From NCBI RefSeq assembly GCF_020443565.1, contig NZ_JAIZZN010000001.1, positions 124,001 to 188,000 on the forward strand: a stretch of 64,000 bases of DNA. The letters are read 5' to 3'. Numbering within the stretch: the stretch's first letter is position 1; each line of letters starts with the position of its first letter. Positions 10,039 through 18,560 of this stretch are shown in pieces. This DNA comes from Clostridium sp. CS001 (GTDB taxonomy: Bacteria > Bacillota > Clostridia > Clostridiales > Clostridiaceae). Below the pieces are notes generated by a model. That model did no database searches, had not been told where the DNA came from, and saw only the letters and a program-made list of their open reading frames with translations. The position numbers and the translations under genes are program-made.

Positions 10039-10920
10039 ATGCAAGGAAGTATGGATAAACATAAACTAGAAAATAATGAAAATACGGATAACATTGAAAA
10101 AGACGATAATGCTGAAAATAATAAGATTATAAATAAATTATATTCAAATGTAAACATTCCTAAAAAACAAAACCCAACACCTGAGTATGTTGGAGTAACT
10201 AAATTTAAAGATATTGAGGAAAGTGAAAAGTACATAAAAGAAATGCATGATCTAGCAGACAAAAATGAGTTTAAAAACACTCTAGTTGTTACAGGACTAG
10301 CTATATTTGTAATAGTTATAGTTGCTTTTTCTATAATAATGAATACCTCTTTTGCAAAAAACATAACGGATACAGCTAAAAATGATGTGGTTACAAAAAC
10401 TCCTAATGATACTACCTCCACTGAAGGTAATGTTAATACTCCTTCTGAAACTTCACCTGATGTTTTAAGTCAAACCCCAAGTAAGCTTTATGAATATTTA
10501 AACATAGAAGAAAATAGAGTATCTGTCTTAAAAAAAGCAGTTGAGTTAAATGGCGGGAGTCAAAAGGGTATTACTGTATATCTCTTATCGGAAATTTTAA
10601 GAGCTAACACCTATGATATTCCTGAGAAAACATCTTCAGTTAAAGAATTATTAACTGAATTAACTTCTATGGGGTTTAAAAAGAATACAGATTTCACTCA
10701 ATTGGAAAAAGGTGATATATGTTTTACAATCGACATGCCAGATAGCCCCGGCACTCCTTCTCACGCATATATATTTATGGGTTGGGTTGAAGATGACAAG
10801 ACTGATTATGCCAACATTTGTGATGGCCAAGTTGAGGAATTTGGAAATATACTACACAAACGGAATCTATCTATTGAAACAGCACAAAAGGATAAATTTA
10901 GTTTTTTCCTCGAAAAATAG
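10039..10920 (+). CDS. single-pass membrane-anchored protein, function unknown
   Basis: The 293-aa protein has an acidic, Asn-rich N-terminal cytoplasmic tail (residues 1-75) and one membrane segment at about 80-102 (LVVTGLAIFVIVIVAFSII). A Thr/Ser/Pro-rich linker (about 110-150) leads to an outside domain of about 140 residues. That domain contains LEKGDICFT and GTPSHAYIFMGW, which resemble the Gly-Asp and His strands of CHAP/NlpC-like papain folds. No catalytic cysteine is obvious, so the enzyme idea is weak. An alternative start is ATG at 10051, right after AAGGAAG. It is monocistronic with a terminator 45 bp downstream. Confidence 0.65.
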   Translation: MQGSMDKHKLENNENTDNIEKDDNAENNKIINKLYSNVNIPKKQNPTPEYVGVTKFKDIEESEKYIKEMHDLADKNEFKNTLVVTGLAIFVIVIVAFSIIMNTSFAKNITDTAKNDVVTKTPNDTTSTEGNVNTPSETSPDVLSQTPSKLYEYLNIEENRVSVLKKAVELNGGSQKGITVYLLSEILRANTYDIPEKTSSVKELLTELTSMGFKKNTDFTQLEKGDICFTIDMPDSPGTPSHAYIFMGWVEDDKTDYANICDGQVEEFGNILHKRNLSIETAQKDKFSFFLEK

Positions 10921-10964
10921 ATTTTTAATTGAAAAATATTTAAATATTAAATAAATTAACTATA

Positions 10965-10988
10965 GATAGCCAATTGGCTATCTTTTTT
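10965..10988 (+). terminator. intrinsic terminator
   Basis: The self-complementary GATAGCCAATTGGCTATC is followed by seven T. It serves the membrane-anchored protein gene. Confidence 0.85.
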
Positions 10989-11106
10989 TATCTTTTACTA
11001 ATTTGTTATTAAAACTGGAAATTCTTAATAATATTTAGTAAACTATAAATAGCTTTATTTTTAAACTTGCATTGACTTATAAACGGAGCACAATGAGGAG
11101 GAATTT

Positions 11107-12342
11107 ATGAAAAATACAAATATTTTTAAAACTTATTCTGGACTTCCTAAAAGCATTTATGTTATATTTTTCGCTAGAATCATTAACAGTATGGGTAGTT
11201 TCGTACATCCCTTTTTAACACTGTTTCTTACTAAAAACTTAGGTCTTGGAATTGAGACTGTGGGTTTATTTTTAATGATGGCAGCCTTCTCTTCTGTGCC
11301 CGGTTCATTAATCGGTGGTAAGCTAGCAGACCATGTTGGTAGGAAAAAAATTATTATTATCTTTCAAGGTTTAGCTGCACTATGCCTTATTCCTTGTGCT
11401 TTCCTTGGTAAATCTATAATAATACCCTATCTTCTTATCCTCTCGTCCTTCTTTGGGGGAGCTGCGCAACCGCCAAATAGCGCCATGCTGGCAGACTTAA
11501 CTAACAGCAAAAATAGAAAGGCTGCATACTCACTTTTATATTTAGGTATTAATGTTGGTTTTTCTCTTGGACCACTTATTGCTGGCTTTTTATACAATAA
11601 TCACTTGAGAGTCTTATTTTTAGGAGATGCTGCTACAACTATATTGTCACTAGTACTAGTTGCAGTATTTGTAGAGGAGACCCTTCCTAACAAAGATAAT
11701 CAAGATCATAATCTTAATGCTGACCACAACGAAAATGAAAACGCAGTAAAAGGTGGCCTGATAAGCGTGCTCTTAAAAAGGCCGTATCTTATAGCCTTTG
11801 CAACAGTTTCAACTATTTATTCATTTATGTATTCTCAATTTGGATTTATTACACCAATGCAAATGGACAAACTTTTTAGCCCCAATGGTCCTAAACTTTA
11901 TGGAACTATAATGTCTATTAATGGGCTGGTAGTAATTACTATGACCACAATTATAACTACTATAACAAGAAAACTCAGACCTATATTTAATATTACTTTA
12001 GCTGGTTTATTCTTCTCATTTGGTTTTGGAATGTTATTCTTTGCAAAAACATTAACATTTTTTATTTTTTCTACAATAGTATGGACAATTGGTGAAATAC
12101 TTAATGCCACTAATTCAGGAGTATATATCGCTGATCATACACCAAAGTCTCATAGAGGTAGATTTAATGCAGTTATACCACTAATTACTGGTACAGGCTT
12201 TGCAGTTGGTCCCTTTATGATGGGTTTCTTTATTAGAGATAGAGCAGTACACTCAGCATGGCTTGTTGTATTTGCCTTTGGCATCATAGCTTCTATTTGC
12301 ATGCACTTATTGTATTTAAATGAAAAAAGAAAAGAAGCTTAA
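11107..12342 (+). CDS. MFS transporter (multidrug-type)
   Basis: The 411-aa protein has twelve predicted membrane segments. The MFS signature GGKLADHVGRKKI lies between segments 2 and 3, GGAAQPPNSAMLADLT in the first half, and GINVGFSLGPLIAGF in segment 5 matches the motif C region of drug/H+ antiporters. A charged Asn/His-rich cytoplasmic loop lies at about residues 197-216. The start is ATG after GAGGAGGAATTT. It stands alone between two terminators. The substrate cannot be assigned. Confidence 0.9.
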   Translation: MKNTNIFKTYSGLPKSIYVIFFARIINSMGSFVHPFLTLFLTKNLGLGIETVGLFLMMAAFSSVPGSLIGGKLADHVGRKKIIIIFQGLAALCLIPCAFLGKSIIIPYLLILSSFFGGAAQPPNSAMLADLTNSKNRKAAYSLLYLGINVGFSLGPLIAGFLYNNHLRVLFLGDAATTILSLVLVAVFVEETLPNKDNQDHNLNADHNENENAVKGGLISVLLKRPYLIAFATVSTIYSFMYSQFGFITPMQMDKLFSPNGPKLYGTIMSINGLVVITMTTIITTITRKLRPIFNITLAGLFFSFGFGMLFFAKTLTFFIFSTIVWTIGEILNATNSGVYIADHTPKSHRGRFNAVIPLITGTGFAVGPFMMGFFIRDRAVHSAWLVVFAFGIIASICMHLLYLNEKRKEA

Positions 12343-12381
12343 AAAATTAATCCTCCATGATATCCTGGAGGATTAATTTTT
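12342..12381. terminator. bidirectional terminator between MFS gene and yfcE
   Basis: A perfect 16-bp stem (AAAAATTAATCCTCCA with its complement) and an 8-nt loop give T-rich tails on both strands. It serves the MFS gene on plus and the helicase-LexA/yfcE pair on minus. Confidence 0.85.
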
Positions 12382-12387
12382 ATAATT

Positions 12388-12930
12388 TTACATTCTTATT
12401 TCCTTTATAACATTGCCTTCTAAATCTTTTATTTGAAATAAATCCTCTTCAAGTATTCCATAAGAATTAGGGTTATTTTCTTTTGGCAATGATATAGATC
12501 CTGGGTTTAATATAAATATATTATTATACTTTTTAGCTACTGGAATATGAGTGTGCCCCATTATCAAAACATCATTTTCACTTAAATTTGGCAAATTGCT
12601 CTCATTATATATGTGTCCATGTGTCAAAAATAATCTTCTATCATTGTGTAATATTATAGAGTAATCAGCCATTATAGGATAATCTATAAGCATTTGGTCT
12701 ACCTCACTATCGCAGTTCCCTCTAATGGCTATTATTTTGTCTTTATGTTGATTTAATAAGTTAGCCACTAACTGTGGATTGTAGCCCTCTGGTAATGGAT
12801 TTCTTGGCCCATGGTATAATTCATCGCCTAAAATAACAATATAATTAGCATTTTCTTCTTTATAGAGCTGTATTGCCTTTTCTAAATAATATAAAGAACC
12901 ATGGATGTCAGACATAAAAAATATCTTCAT
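12388..12930 (-). CDS. yfcE: YfcE-family metallophosphodiesterase
   Basis: The 180-aa calcineurin-like phosphoesterase carries all metal-binding motifs in order: SDIHG (residues 7-11), ILGDE (34-38), RGNCDSE (71-77), THGH (104-107) and GHTH (126-129). YfcE-type enzymes hydrolyse phosphodiesters in vitro with Mn2+; the physiological substrate is not settled. ATG is preceded by AAGGAGTGACACTAAC. It lies 25 bp downstream of the helicase-LexA fusion gene and is probably cotranscribed with it. Confidence 0.93.
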   Translation of the reverse strand: MKIFFMSDIHGSLYYLEKAIQLYKEENANYIVILGDELYHGPRNPLPEGYNPQLVANLLNQHKDKIIAIRGNCDSEVDQMLIDYPIMADYSIILHNDRRLFLTHGHIYNESNLPNLSENDVLIMGHTHIPVAKKYNNIFILNPGSISLPKENNPNSYGILEEDLFQIKDLEGNVIKEIRM

Positions 12931-12955
12931 GTTAGTGTCACTCCTTTCACAATCA

Positions 12956-14458
12956 TTAATTCCTATGTTTTATAATACCTACAGCGGTGCCTATTATATA
13001 CGTGTCCTCACTATCTATTACAATTGGCTGGTAATTTTCATTTTCTGGCATGAGTAATATCTTGTCTTTTTTTATTGAAAGCCTCTTTAAAGTAGCATTT
13101 CCACCGATATCAACTGCTACAATATCATTGTTATTTGCAGCATGTTCCTGCTTTATTACAACATAATCCCCATGATGAATATTCGCACCAATCATACTAT
13201 CGCCCTTAACTTTTAAAATAAAGGAGTTTTTTACTCCCTTTAACCAATATTTTGGAATATAAAAGTTACCTTCTATTTCTGAATTAATAAGTATTGGTTC
13301 CCCTGCTGCTATATCACTGTACACTGGTATTATAAGTAGCTCTTCATCAATATACTCATAATCGCCTTTTTCATCGTTTACTAAAATATCTGATATCCTA
13401 CTATAATCTCTCATAAAATCATATGCTCTGTTATGCCTTATATCACAGTACTGAAAATTTTCAAAGGAATCAATGTTCAACTTATTACTTGTTATAGCCT
13501 TATTACTTTTCACTATCTTTTCTTCGGCATTATAATTACTTTTGAATGAAAAAGTTTTCACTTTTTCACCTAGAGGTTTAGTATTAACTCTTTTTCCTTT
13601 TACCATCCATGAATTACTATTGTGGGGCTTATTAGAATCCACAAGAAACATCATGCTAGAATAAGATTTTTCATTAAACAATGTACTAATAAAATCTAGC
13701 TGCACCTTTGTTAAATCATTACTTTTATCAATTATAATATGAGAATACTTGTCCCCTTTATCCACTCCTGCCATTTGCAGGGCAAATATATTGATATCTT
13801 CATTGTCCACAAAATTCTTAGCTCTAAGTTTTTCATTATACATAACCATAAGCTGAAATATTGCTTTTCTTGCATTAGAGTCTTTAAGAATCCTTTGCGG
13901 TCCTTTACCTTTTTCGCACTTTCTACCTGTTCTATTTGCCTGTAGGTATAAATCCATTTTTAAATAATTACAACTTTTTATCCACTTTATTTCTTCAATA
14001 AAAAACTCCAAGTAATCACTATGTAATATTCTTAGCTTTGGATAAGCAGCTTTAATCTCTAATATACAAGCTTTCATAATACTATTTTTTTTATCATCAT
14101 CTATAAGTAATTCATACTTTAATTTGTATTTGCTTTCATATTCTAAAAAATACCTATGCAATATACTTTCTAATGCAACTACGTGAAACTTACTTTCTTT
14201 AGTAGAAAATAGGCTTAAATAATCTAACTTAGTTTCATCCTCTGCCACTTTATGTATGTTTTTAATGTAATCTACATCTTCATCTTGCGAAGTTAACATT
14301 AATATTTTATCTTCCTCATATAAACAATAGTGATTTTTTAAATAAAGACTTCTATAAATTGCTGCCGTTGTTTTACCTGACCCTAAAATACCTGTAATTA
14401 CGCTATATCTTGAGGGTTTGCTATGAACCATTTTTTGTTGCTTCAAAGTTAATTCCAT
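12956..14458 (-). CDS. UvrD-like helicase domain fused to a LexA-type S24 self-cleavage domain
   Basis: This 500-aa protein joins two modules. Residues 1 to about 300 resemble the N-terminal part of SF1 UvrD-type helicases, with the Q-motif-like LTLKQQKMVH and Walker A GILGSGKTTAA at 22-32. Where the DE of Walker B is expected the sequence is HIIIDKSND, so the catalytic glutamate is replaced by lysine, and later helicase motifs are hard to find. Residues about 385-500 are a LexA/UmuD-type peptidase with cleavage-site-like DIAAGEPIL, catalytic serine in VKGDSMIGANIHHGD and catalytic lysine in ATLKRLSI. No helix-turn-helix is seen, so this is not an ordinary LexA. ATG follows GGAGGTGACGAA. It heads a two-gene unit with yfcE and has its own palindromic promoter region. 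Confidence 0.85.
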   Translation of the reverse strand: MELTLKQQKMVHSKPSRYSVITGILGSGKTTAAIYRSLYLKNHYCLYEEDKILMLTSQDEDVDYIKNIHKVAEDETKLDYLSLFSTKESKFHVVALESILHRYFLEYESKYKLKYELLIDDDKKNSIMKACILEIKAAYPKLRILHSDYLEFFIEEIKWIKSCNYLKMDLYLQANRTGRKCEKGKGPQRILKDSNARKAIFQLMVMYNEKLRAKNFVDNEDINIFALQMAGVDKGDKYSHIIIDKSNDLTKVQLDFISTLFNEKSYSSMMFLVDSNKPHNSNSWMVKGKRVNTKPLGEKVKTFSFKSNYNAEEKIVKSNKAITSNKLNIDSFENFQYCDIRHNRAYDFMRDYSRISDILVNDEKGDYEYIDEELLIIPVYSDIAAGEPILINSEIEGNFYIPKYWLKGVKNSFILKVKGDSMIGANIHHGDYVVIKQEHAANNNDIVAVDIGGNATLKRLSIKKDKILLMPENENYQPIVIDSEDTYIIGTAVGIIKHRN

Positions 14459-14475
14459 TTCGTCACCTCCAGTGT

Positions 14476-14516
14476 GTACATACTAATAGTATACCTTAAT
14501 ATGTATTACAAAGTAA
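14476..14516 (-). promoter_or_regulatory. promoter and palindromic operator of the helicase-LexA gene
   Basis: On the minus strand TTACTT (14516-14511), 17 bp, then TATACT (14493-14488). The palindrome ATACTAATAGTAT (14480-14492), extended by GTA/TAC-like flanks, overlaps the -10 box and start point, where a repressor would sit. It differs from the GAAC-type LexA box of Bacillus, so which protein binds is open. Confidence 0.5.
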
Positions 14517-14571
14517 GATTTTTATTATATCTAGCACAATAAAAATTACCAAGAGCATAATATTTGATTCT

Positions 14572-14603
14572 TGAATATATTCACCCTTCTACTGAGCATA
14601 ATA
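14572..14603 (+). promoter_or_regulatory. possible sporulation-type (sigma-G-like) promoter
   Basis: TGAATA (14572-14577) and CATAATA (14597-14603) resemble the -35 and -10 boxes of forespore sigma-G promoters. The 19-bp spacing is one or two bases longer than usual. It precedes a PdaA-like cortex enzyme, a known sigma-G target in Bacillus. Confidence 0.35.
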
Positions 14604-14659
14604 AGTTGTAGATTAATCATATCAACTTATATAAATAAAGTAAATTAGAGGTGGTCAAT

Positions 14660-15472
14660 GTGAAAAGAAAGATATTGAATGTCATTATTTCTTCAATGCT
14701 ATGCATTAGTTGCCTTTCAAATGTTGTTTATAGCAAAGAAGTGACAACTACTGAATCTCCCAGTGGAGTTAGTACTAAGGAATATAATTGGTATTTTCAG
14801 CCTCGCAATGACAATACTCCACCTGAGGGGGCAAAAGAAACTCAGGAACTTGTATCAAAATATCAGTGCTATTATTTAGGAGATACAACAAAAAAAGTGT
14901 TATACCTCACCTTTGATGAAGGCTATGAAGCTGGATATACTGCACCAATATTAGATGTTCTTAGAAAGCATAATGTAAAAGCAGCATTTTTCGTTGTAAA
15001 GCCCTATATCACTTCAAATCCTGAATTAATTAAAAGAATGGTAGACGAAGGTCACCTAGTATGTAACCATAGTGCTAGGCACCCTTCAATGGCTTCAATA
15101 ACAGATGAAACAAGTTTTAACAAAGAATTATCTGATGTAGAAGAAGCCTTTGAAAGTATTACGGGAAAGAAAATTGCTAAATATTTCAGGCCTCCAATGG
15201 GAAAATACAGTGAGTTATCCCTACAATATACTCAAAAGTATGGATACAAGACTATATTCTGGAGTTTCGCTTATATGGATTGGATACTTAATAAGCAGCC
15301 ATCTCATCAATCTGCAAAAAAACGCATTTTACAAAGAACCCACAATGGTGGCATTATGTTACTACATGCAGTATCAAAAACTAATGCGGAAATATTAGAT
15401 GACATAATAACCCAGTGGAAAGCAGAAGGATATGAGCTAAAAACACTAGATGAATTACCATCTAAAAATTAA
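14660..15472 (+). CDS. polysaccharide deacetylase, PdaA-like (spore cortex muramic delta-lactam)
   Basis: The 270-aa protein is a secreted NodB-fold deacetylase. An N-terminal signal segment (ILNVIISSMLCISCLSNVV) is followed by the catalytic motif 1 YLTFDEGYEAGYT and motif 2 NHSARHPSM with the paired metal histidines. Further motifs are RPPMGKYSE and MLLHAVS. TFDEGYE in place of the common TFDDG is characteristic of PdaA, which deacetylates N-acetylmuramic acid during spore-cortex delta-lactam formation. I chose GTG at 14660 because AGAGGTGG sits seven bases before it; an in-frame GTG at 14651 lies inside that ribosome site. It is monocistronic, with a terminator abutting the stop. Confidence 0.85.
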   Translation: MKRKILNVIISSMLCISCLSNVVYSKEVTTTESPSGVSTKEYNWYFQPRNDNTPPEGAKETQELVSKYQCYYLGDTTKKVLYLTFDEGYEAGYTAPILDVLRKHNVKAAFFVVKPYITSNPELIKRMVDEGHLVCNHSARHPSMASITDETSFNKELSDVEEAFESITGKKIAKYFRPPMGKYSELSLQYTQKYGYKTIFWSFAYMDWILNKQPSHQSAKKRILQRTHNGGIMLLHAVSKTNAEILDDIITQWKAEGYELKTLDELPSKN

Positions 15473-15506
15473 AACAATCCTAGCTACTCGTAGCTAGGAT
15501 TGTTTT
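15471..15506. terminator. bidirectional terminator
   Basis: A perfect 16-bp stem (AAAACAATCCTAGCTA and complement) with a CTCG loop has T-rich ends on both strands. It serves the PdaA-like gene and the convergent DUF4003 gene. Confidence 0.85.
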
Positions 15507-15531
15507 ATATAATCTAAATGCATTGAATCTG

Positions 15532-16530
15532 TTAAGATGAACCAGAGGCTCCCGCTGACGCGGATACTGAAGATGCTGCTGCTATTACAGCTACAGTTTG
15601 TGCTGCAATTAAAGCTTCTATAGAAATTCCAATAACAGTTTGCATAAGCTCTTTTTGGTTTTTCATGTTATTAATATACAGATCACTAACCAACGCAGCT
15701 GCAGTAAATAAATGTGTTTCTTTAGTTAACCATTTATACTTTTTAGTAGACTTGAGTACCTTTACAATTTCAATCACTTGTTCCACAGCGGCATTTCCTT
15801 CCTCTCCAAGTAAGGACAAAAAACCAACTATGGCATAGCCTCCAGAATACACTTTCATTTTGTTTTCTTTTAACTTATCAAATATTTCTTTACATCTTAA
15901 AACCTTAACCTTGCTATCCTCTTTGCGAAATCCTAATATATGAGATAAAAATTGAAGTCCATTGCTTTTCGAAAAACCAATTTCATTTAGCAACGTGTAA
16001 CACTCTTCCATATTATCTATAATATTATTAACAGGCATATCAGACTCTGCTAAAAGTATAGAAAGTGGATAATCATCTCCACTAGTTAACCATGGGTGGT
16101 TTTTTTTCATTTCTTTATATATTTCTATTGCTTTAGTAATTCTATTATCTGCCCATTCTTCTGTACATGTAGACAAAAGAGCATAATTAGCCATTGGTAG
16201 ATACATACTGTTTTTAAAGCCTGCCGTTTTGAGCTTTTCATCATATTGGAGCATTTTATTAAATTCCTGCTGAGGATTATCATACTTACATGAAAGCAAT
16301 GATGATAAGATTATCATTGAAGTACCTCTATAATAAGAAAACATTCCCGTAGTCTTCTTCATATGCTTTCTGACATTTTCAATTTTTTCTTTATCAAAAT
16401 CTTTATTGTTTAACGTATAAGTCAGTGCAGTAAAGTGGTTAGTTAGGGATTGTTCCCACTTATATTGACTAGATACTTCCTGAAATAAATTTATTAGTTT
16501 ATCTAACTTTTCTTTTACTAATATCTCCAT
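15532..16530 (-). CDS. DUF4003 family protein
   Basis: The 332-aa helical protein of unknown function resembles the DUF4003 proteins of Firmicutes. Features are MKKTTGMFSYYRGTSMIILSS-like text at about 56-75, helical repeats in the middle and a low-complexity C-terminus rich in Ala, Ser and Gly (VAVIAAASSVSASAGASGSS). It is predicted cytosolic. It lies 17 bp after the MATE gene and is probably the last gene of a GNAT-MATE-DUF4003 unit. ATG follows GAGGGAGTTGTTTTT. Confidence 0.7.
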   Translation of the reverse strand: MEILVKEKLDKLINLFQEVSSQYKWEQSLTNHFTALTYTLNNKDFDKEKIENVRKHMKKTTGMFSYYRGTSMIILSSLLSCKYDNPQQEFNKMLQYDEKLKTAGFKNSMYLPMANYALLSTCTEEWADNRITKAIEIYKEMKKNHPWLTSGDDYPLSILLAESDMPVNNIIDNMEECYTLLNEIGFSKSNGLQFLSHILGFRKEDSKVKVLRCKEIFDKLKENKMKVYSGGYAIVGFLSLLGEEGNAAVEQVIEIVKVLKSTKKYKWLTKETHLFTAAALVSDLYINNMKNQKELMQTVIGISIEALIAAQTVAVIAAASSVSASAGASGSS

Positions 16531-16547
16531 AAAAACAACTCCCTCAT

Positions 16548-17909
16548 TTAAATACTAGAAATTACATTTTTCATCCATTTCTTTGAAACAATTCGTGGTA
16601 CACCAATTGCCATTTTTACTACTTCCTCCAATGAAACTATTGCAACTACATAATAAATTGGTAACTTCCATACAATTGCACCTAGAAACGCTAATGGAAC
16701 TCCCACTAGCCACACAGCTCCTACTTCTAAAAACAGCGCAAATTTTGTATCTCCACCACTCCTTAAGATTCCTACAATCATTGTGGTGTTAAAAACCTTT
16801 ATGGCCATATAAATTGACATTACTATTAATATTCCTCTTGTATCTTTATAAGCATTCATTGGCAATTTAAAAATAGATAGTATTAGTGGTGATGCTAAAA
16901 ATAATCCCATTCCCATAATAATGCCTGCTACTGGTCCAATTATGCAAAATCTTTTTGCATAAGTAATACCTAGTTTTTCTTCCTTTGCTCCAATTTTATT
17001 CCCTATCATAATAGCTGTTGCATTAGCTAATCCCATAGAGACTACTAAGAAAATGCCTTGTATTGTATTTGCAATTTGTGCGGATGCAAGTTCGTTTTTC
17101 CCAATACTCGCGTAAGCTACGGAATACATAACCATTCCTAATGCCCAAAATCCTTCATTCAAGATTACAGGTGTAGCAGTTTTAAAATATCTTTTAATAA
17201 AATTTGCAGATAGATCTGTTAACTCAGATATTTTTGCTGCAAGTACTCCTTTTTCATTATAAATTATCCCTAAAATTAAAATAATCTCTATAACTCTAGC
17301 AATTAATGTGGCTATTGCAGCACCTTTTACTCCCATTTGCGGGAATCCAAAATTACCAAAAATTAATAAATAGTTTAAAAGTGTATTACTTAATAAAGCA
17401 ACAATACTAACATACATAGGAATTCTTGCTTTTCCAATACTCCTACAAGCAAAAGCATATCCAAAACTTATAGTATTAAGTATATAGCTTAAGCAGACAA
17501 TTCTTAAATAATCGCTTCCTAGCTTTATTACATCTGGATTCTTTAGAAATAATCTTAATATCCTTTCTGGAATAAAAAATCCACCAATTGTAAATATCAA
17601 TGCCACAGAGATACCTGTAATTAGGGCAAGTCCAAGCATTCTCCTAATATTTAATACATCCTTCTGACCCCAAAATTGTGCAATAAAAATTCCAGCTCCA
17701 CTATTTATACCAAACAATATTAACGCAAAAAAGAAAAAGTATTGATTTGCTAGTCCTACTGCTGCAATCTCTGTAACACCAAGTTTTCCAATCATCATAG
17801 TATCTACCATATTTAACGAATTAGAAATTAAATTTTGCAGGGCTATAGGTAGTGCAATAGTTAATATACTTTTATAAAACCTTTTCTCTTCCGTAAGTGT
17901 ATTTATCAT
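16548..17909 (-). CDS. MATE family efflux transporter
   Basis: The 453-aa protein has twelve membrane segments. It opens with the MATE signature IALPIALQNLISNSLNMVDT (about residues 17-36) and has LGVTEIAAVGLANQ soon after. The two six-helix halves are separated near residue 225. Such proteins export cationic drugs or other organic compounds in exchange for Na+ or H+. The start is ATG with AAATGAGGAATAAAC upstream. It lies 32 bp behind an ElaA-type GNAT gene. Confidence 0.92.
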   Translation of the reverse strand: MINTLTEEKRFYKSILTIALPIALQNLISNSLNMVDTMMIGKLGVTEIAAVGLANQYFFFFALILFGINSGAGIFIAQFWGQKDVLNIRRMLGLALITGISVALIFTIGGFFIPERILRLFLKNPDVIKLGSDYLRIVCLSYILNTISFGYAFACRSIGKARIPMYVSIVALLSNTLLNYLLIFGNFGFPQMGVKGAAIATLIARVIEIILILGIIYNEKGVLAAKISELTDLSANFIKRYFKTATPVILNEGFWALGMVMYSVAYASIGKNELASAQIANTIQGIFLVVSMGLANATAIMIGNKIGAKEEKLGITYAKRFCIIGPVAGIIMGMGLFLASPLILSIFKLPMNAYKDTRGILIVMSIYMAIKVFNTTMIVGILRSGGDTKFALFLEVGAVWLVGVPLAFLGAIVWKLPIYYVVAIVSLEEVVKMAIGVPRIVSKKWMKNVISSI

Positions 17910-17941
17910 GTTTATTCCTCATTTCTTCATATACATAAATA

Positions 17942-18388
17942 TTAAAGTTTTTTATATAACATTTCTATGTGCGGTATCTCATCTTCTAAATACTCCTCTG
18001 AAACCTTTACAAACCCTAAGTTTGAATAAAATTTAAATAAGTATTGTTGTGCAGAAATTCTAATTGTTTTTTCACCTAAGTGCTTTTCAATAAACTCCAT
18101 TGCATTTAGCATCATTTCCTTGCCTAATCCTCTCCCACGATGAGTTTTATTAGTTAACACCCTTCCTATAGATATCTCATTATATGAAATATTCTTTTTT
18201 AAGATTCTTAAATAAGCAACAATCTCTCCATTTTCTTCTCCAAATAGATGATAGGCTTTTTTATCTTTATCGTCACAATCTTGATAAATACATTGCTGCT
18301 CTACAACAAAGACTTCATTTCTAAGTTTTAAAATTTCATAAACTTCTTGTCCAGTTAGCTCATTAAACTTTTTTACTTCCCAATTCAT
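17942..18388 (-). CDS. ElaA-family GNAT acetyltransferase
   Basis: The 148-aa protein has the ElaA hallmark RNEVFVVEQQCIYQDCDDKD at about residues 23-42. The acetyl-CoA-binding GNAT motif is IGRVLTNKTHRGRGLGKEMM, followed by AQQYLFKFYSNLGFVKVSEEY. The acceptor substrate is unknown. ATG follows GGGAGGGGTATGTGCC. It is the probable first gene of the unit with the MATE transporter. Confidence 0.88.
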   Translation of the reverse strand: MNWEVKKFNELTGQEVYEILKLRNEVFVVEQQCIYQDCDDKDKKAYHLFGEENGEIVAYLRILKKNISYNEISIGRVLTNKTHRGRGLGKEMMLNAMEFIEKHLGEKTIRISAQQYLFKFYSNLGFVKVSEEYLEDEIPHIEMLYKKL

Positions 18389-18447
18389 GGCACATACCCC
18401 TCCCTTTCCAAGTTACTCTCTACGATTTTATAATTCTCTAATAAATA

Positions 18448-18495
18448 AAGTCCGCAAAAAAATAAAGTATCTTTATTTCTATACGGACCTTTTTA
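18448..18495 (-). terminator. terminator after traX
   Basis: A nested inverted repeat (outer GTCCG/CGGAC, inner AAATAAAG/CTTTATTT) is followed on the minus strand by seven T. The plus strand also ends in a T tract. Confidence 0.65.
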
Positions 18496-18560
18496 TTCTG
18501 TTTAAAATCTTAAATATTATCTACATTATACTGTAATGCTATTGATATTACAATAACCGC

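Noticed and set aside
9992-10069. Leader peptide before the membrane-anchored protein
   Set aside because: The GTG lies inside the only Shine-Dalgarno-like sequence, so translation is not supported.
12956-14458. Phage repressor or ordinary LexA
   Set aside because: There is no helix-turn-helix, and the N-terminal 300 residues are helicase-like.
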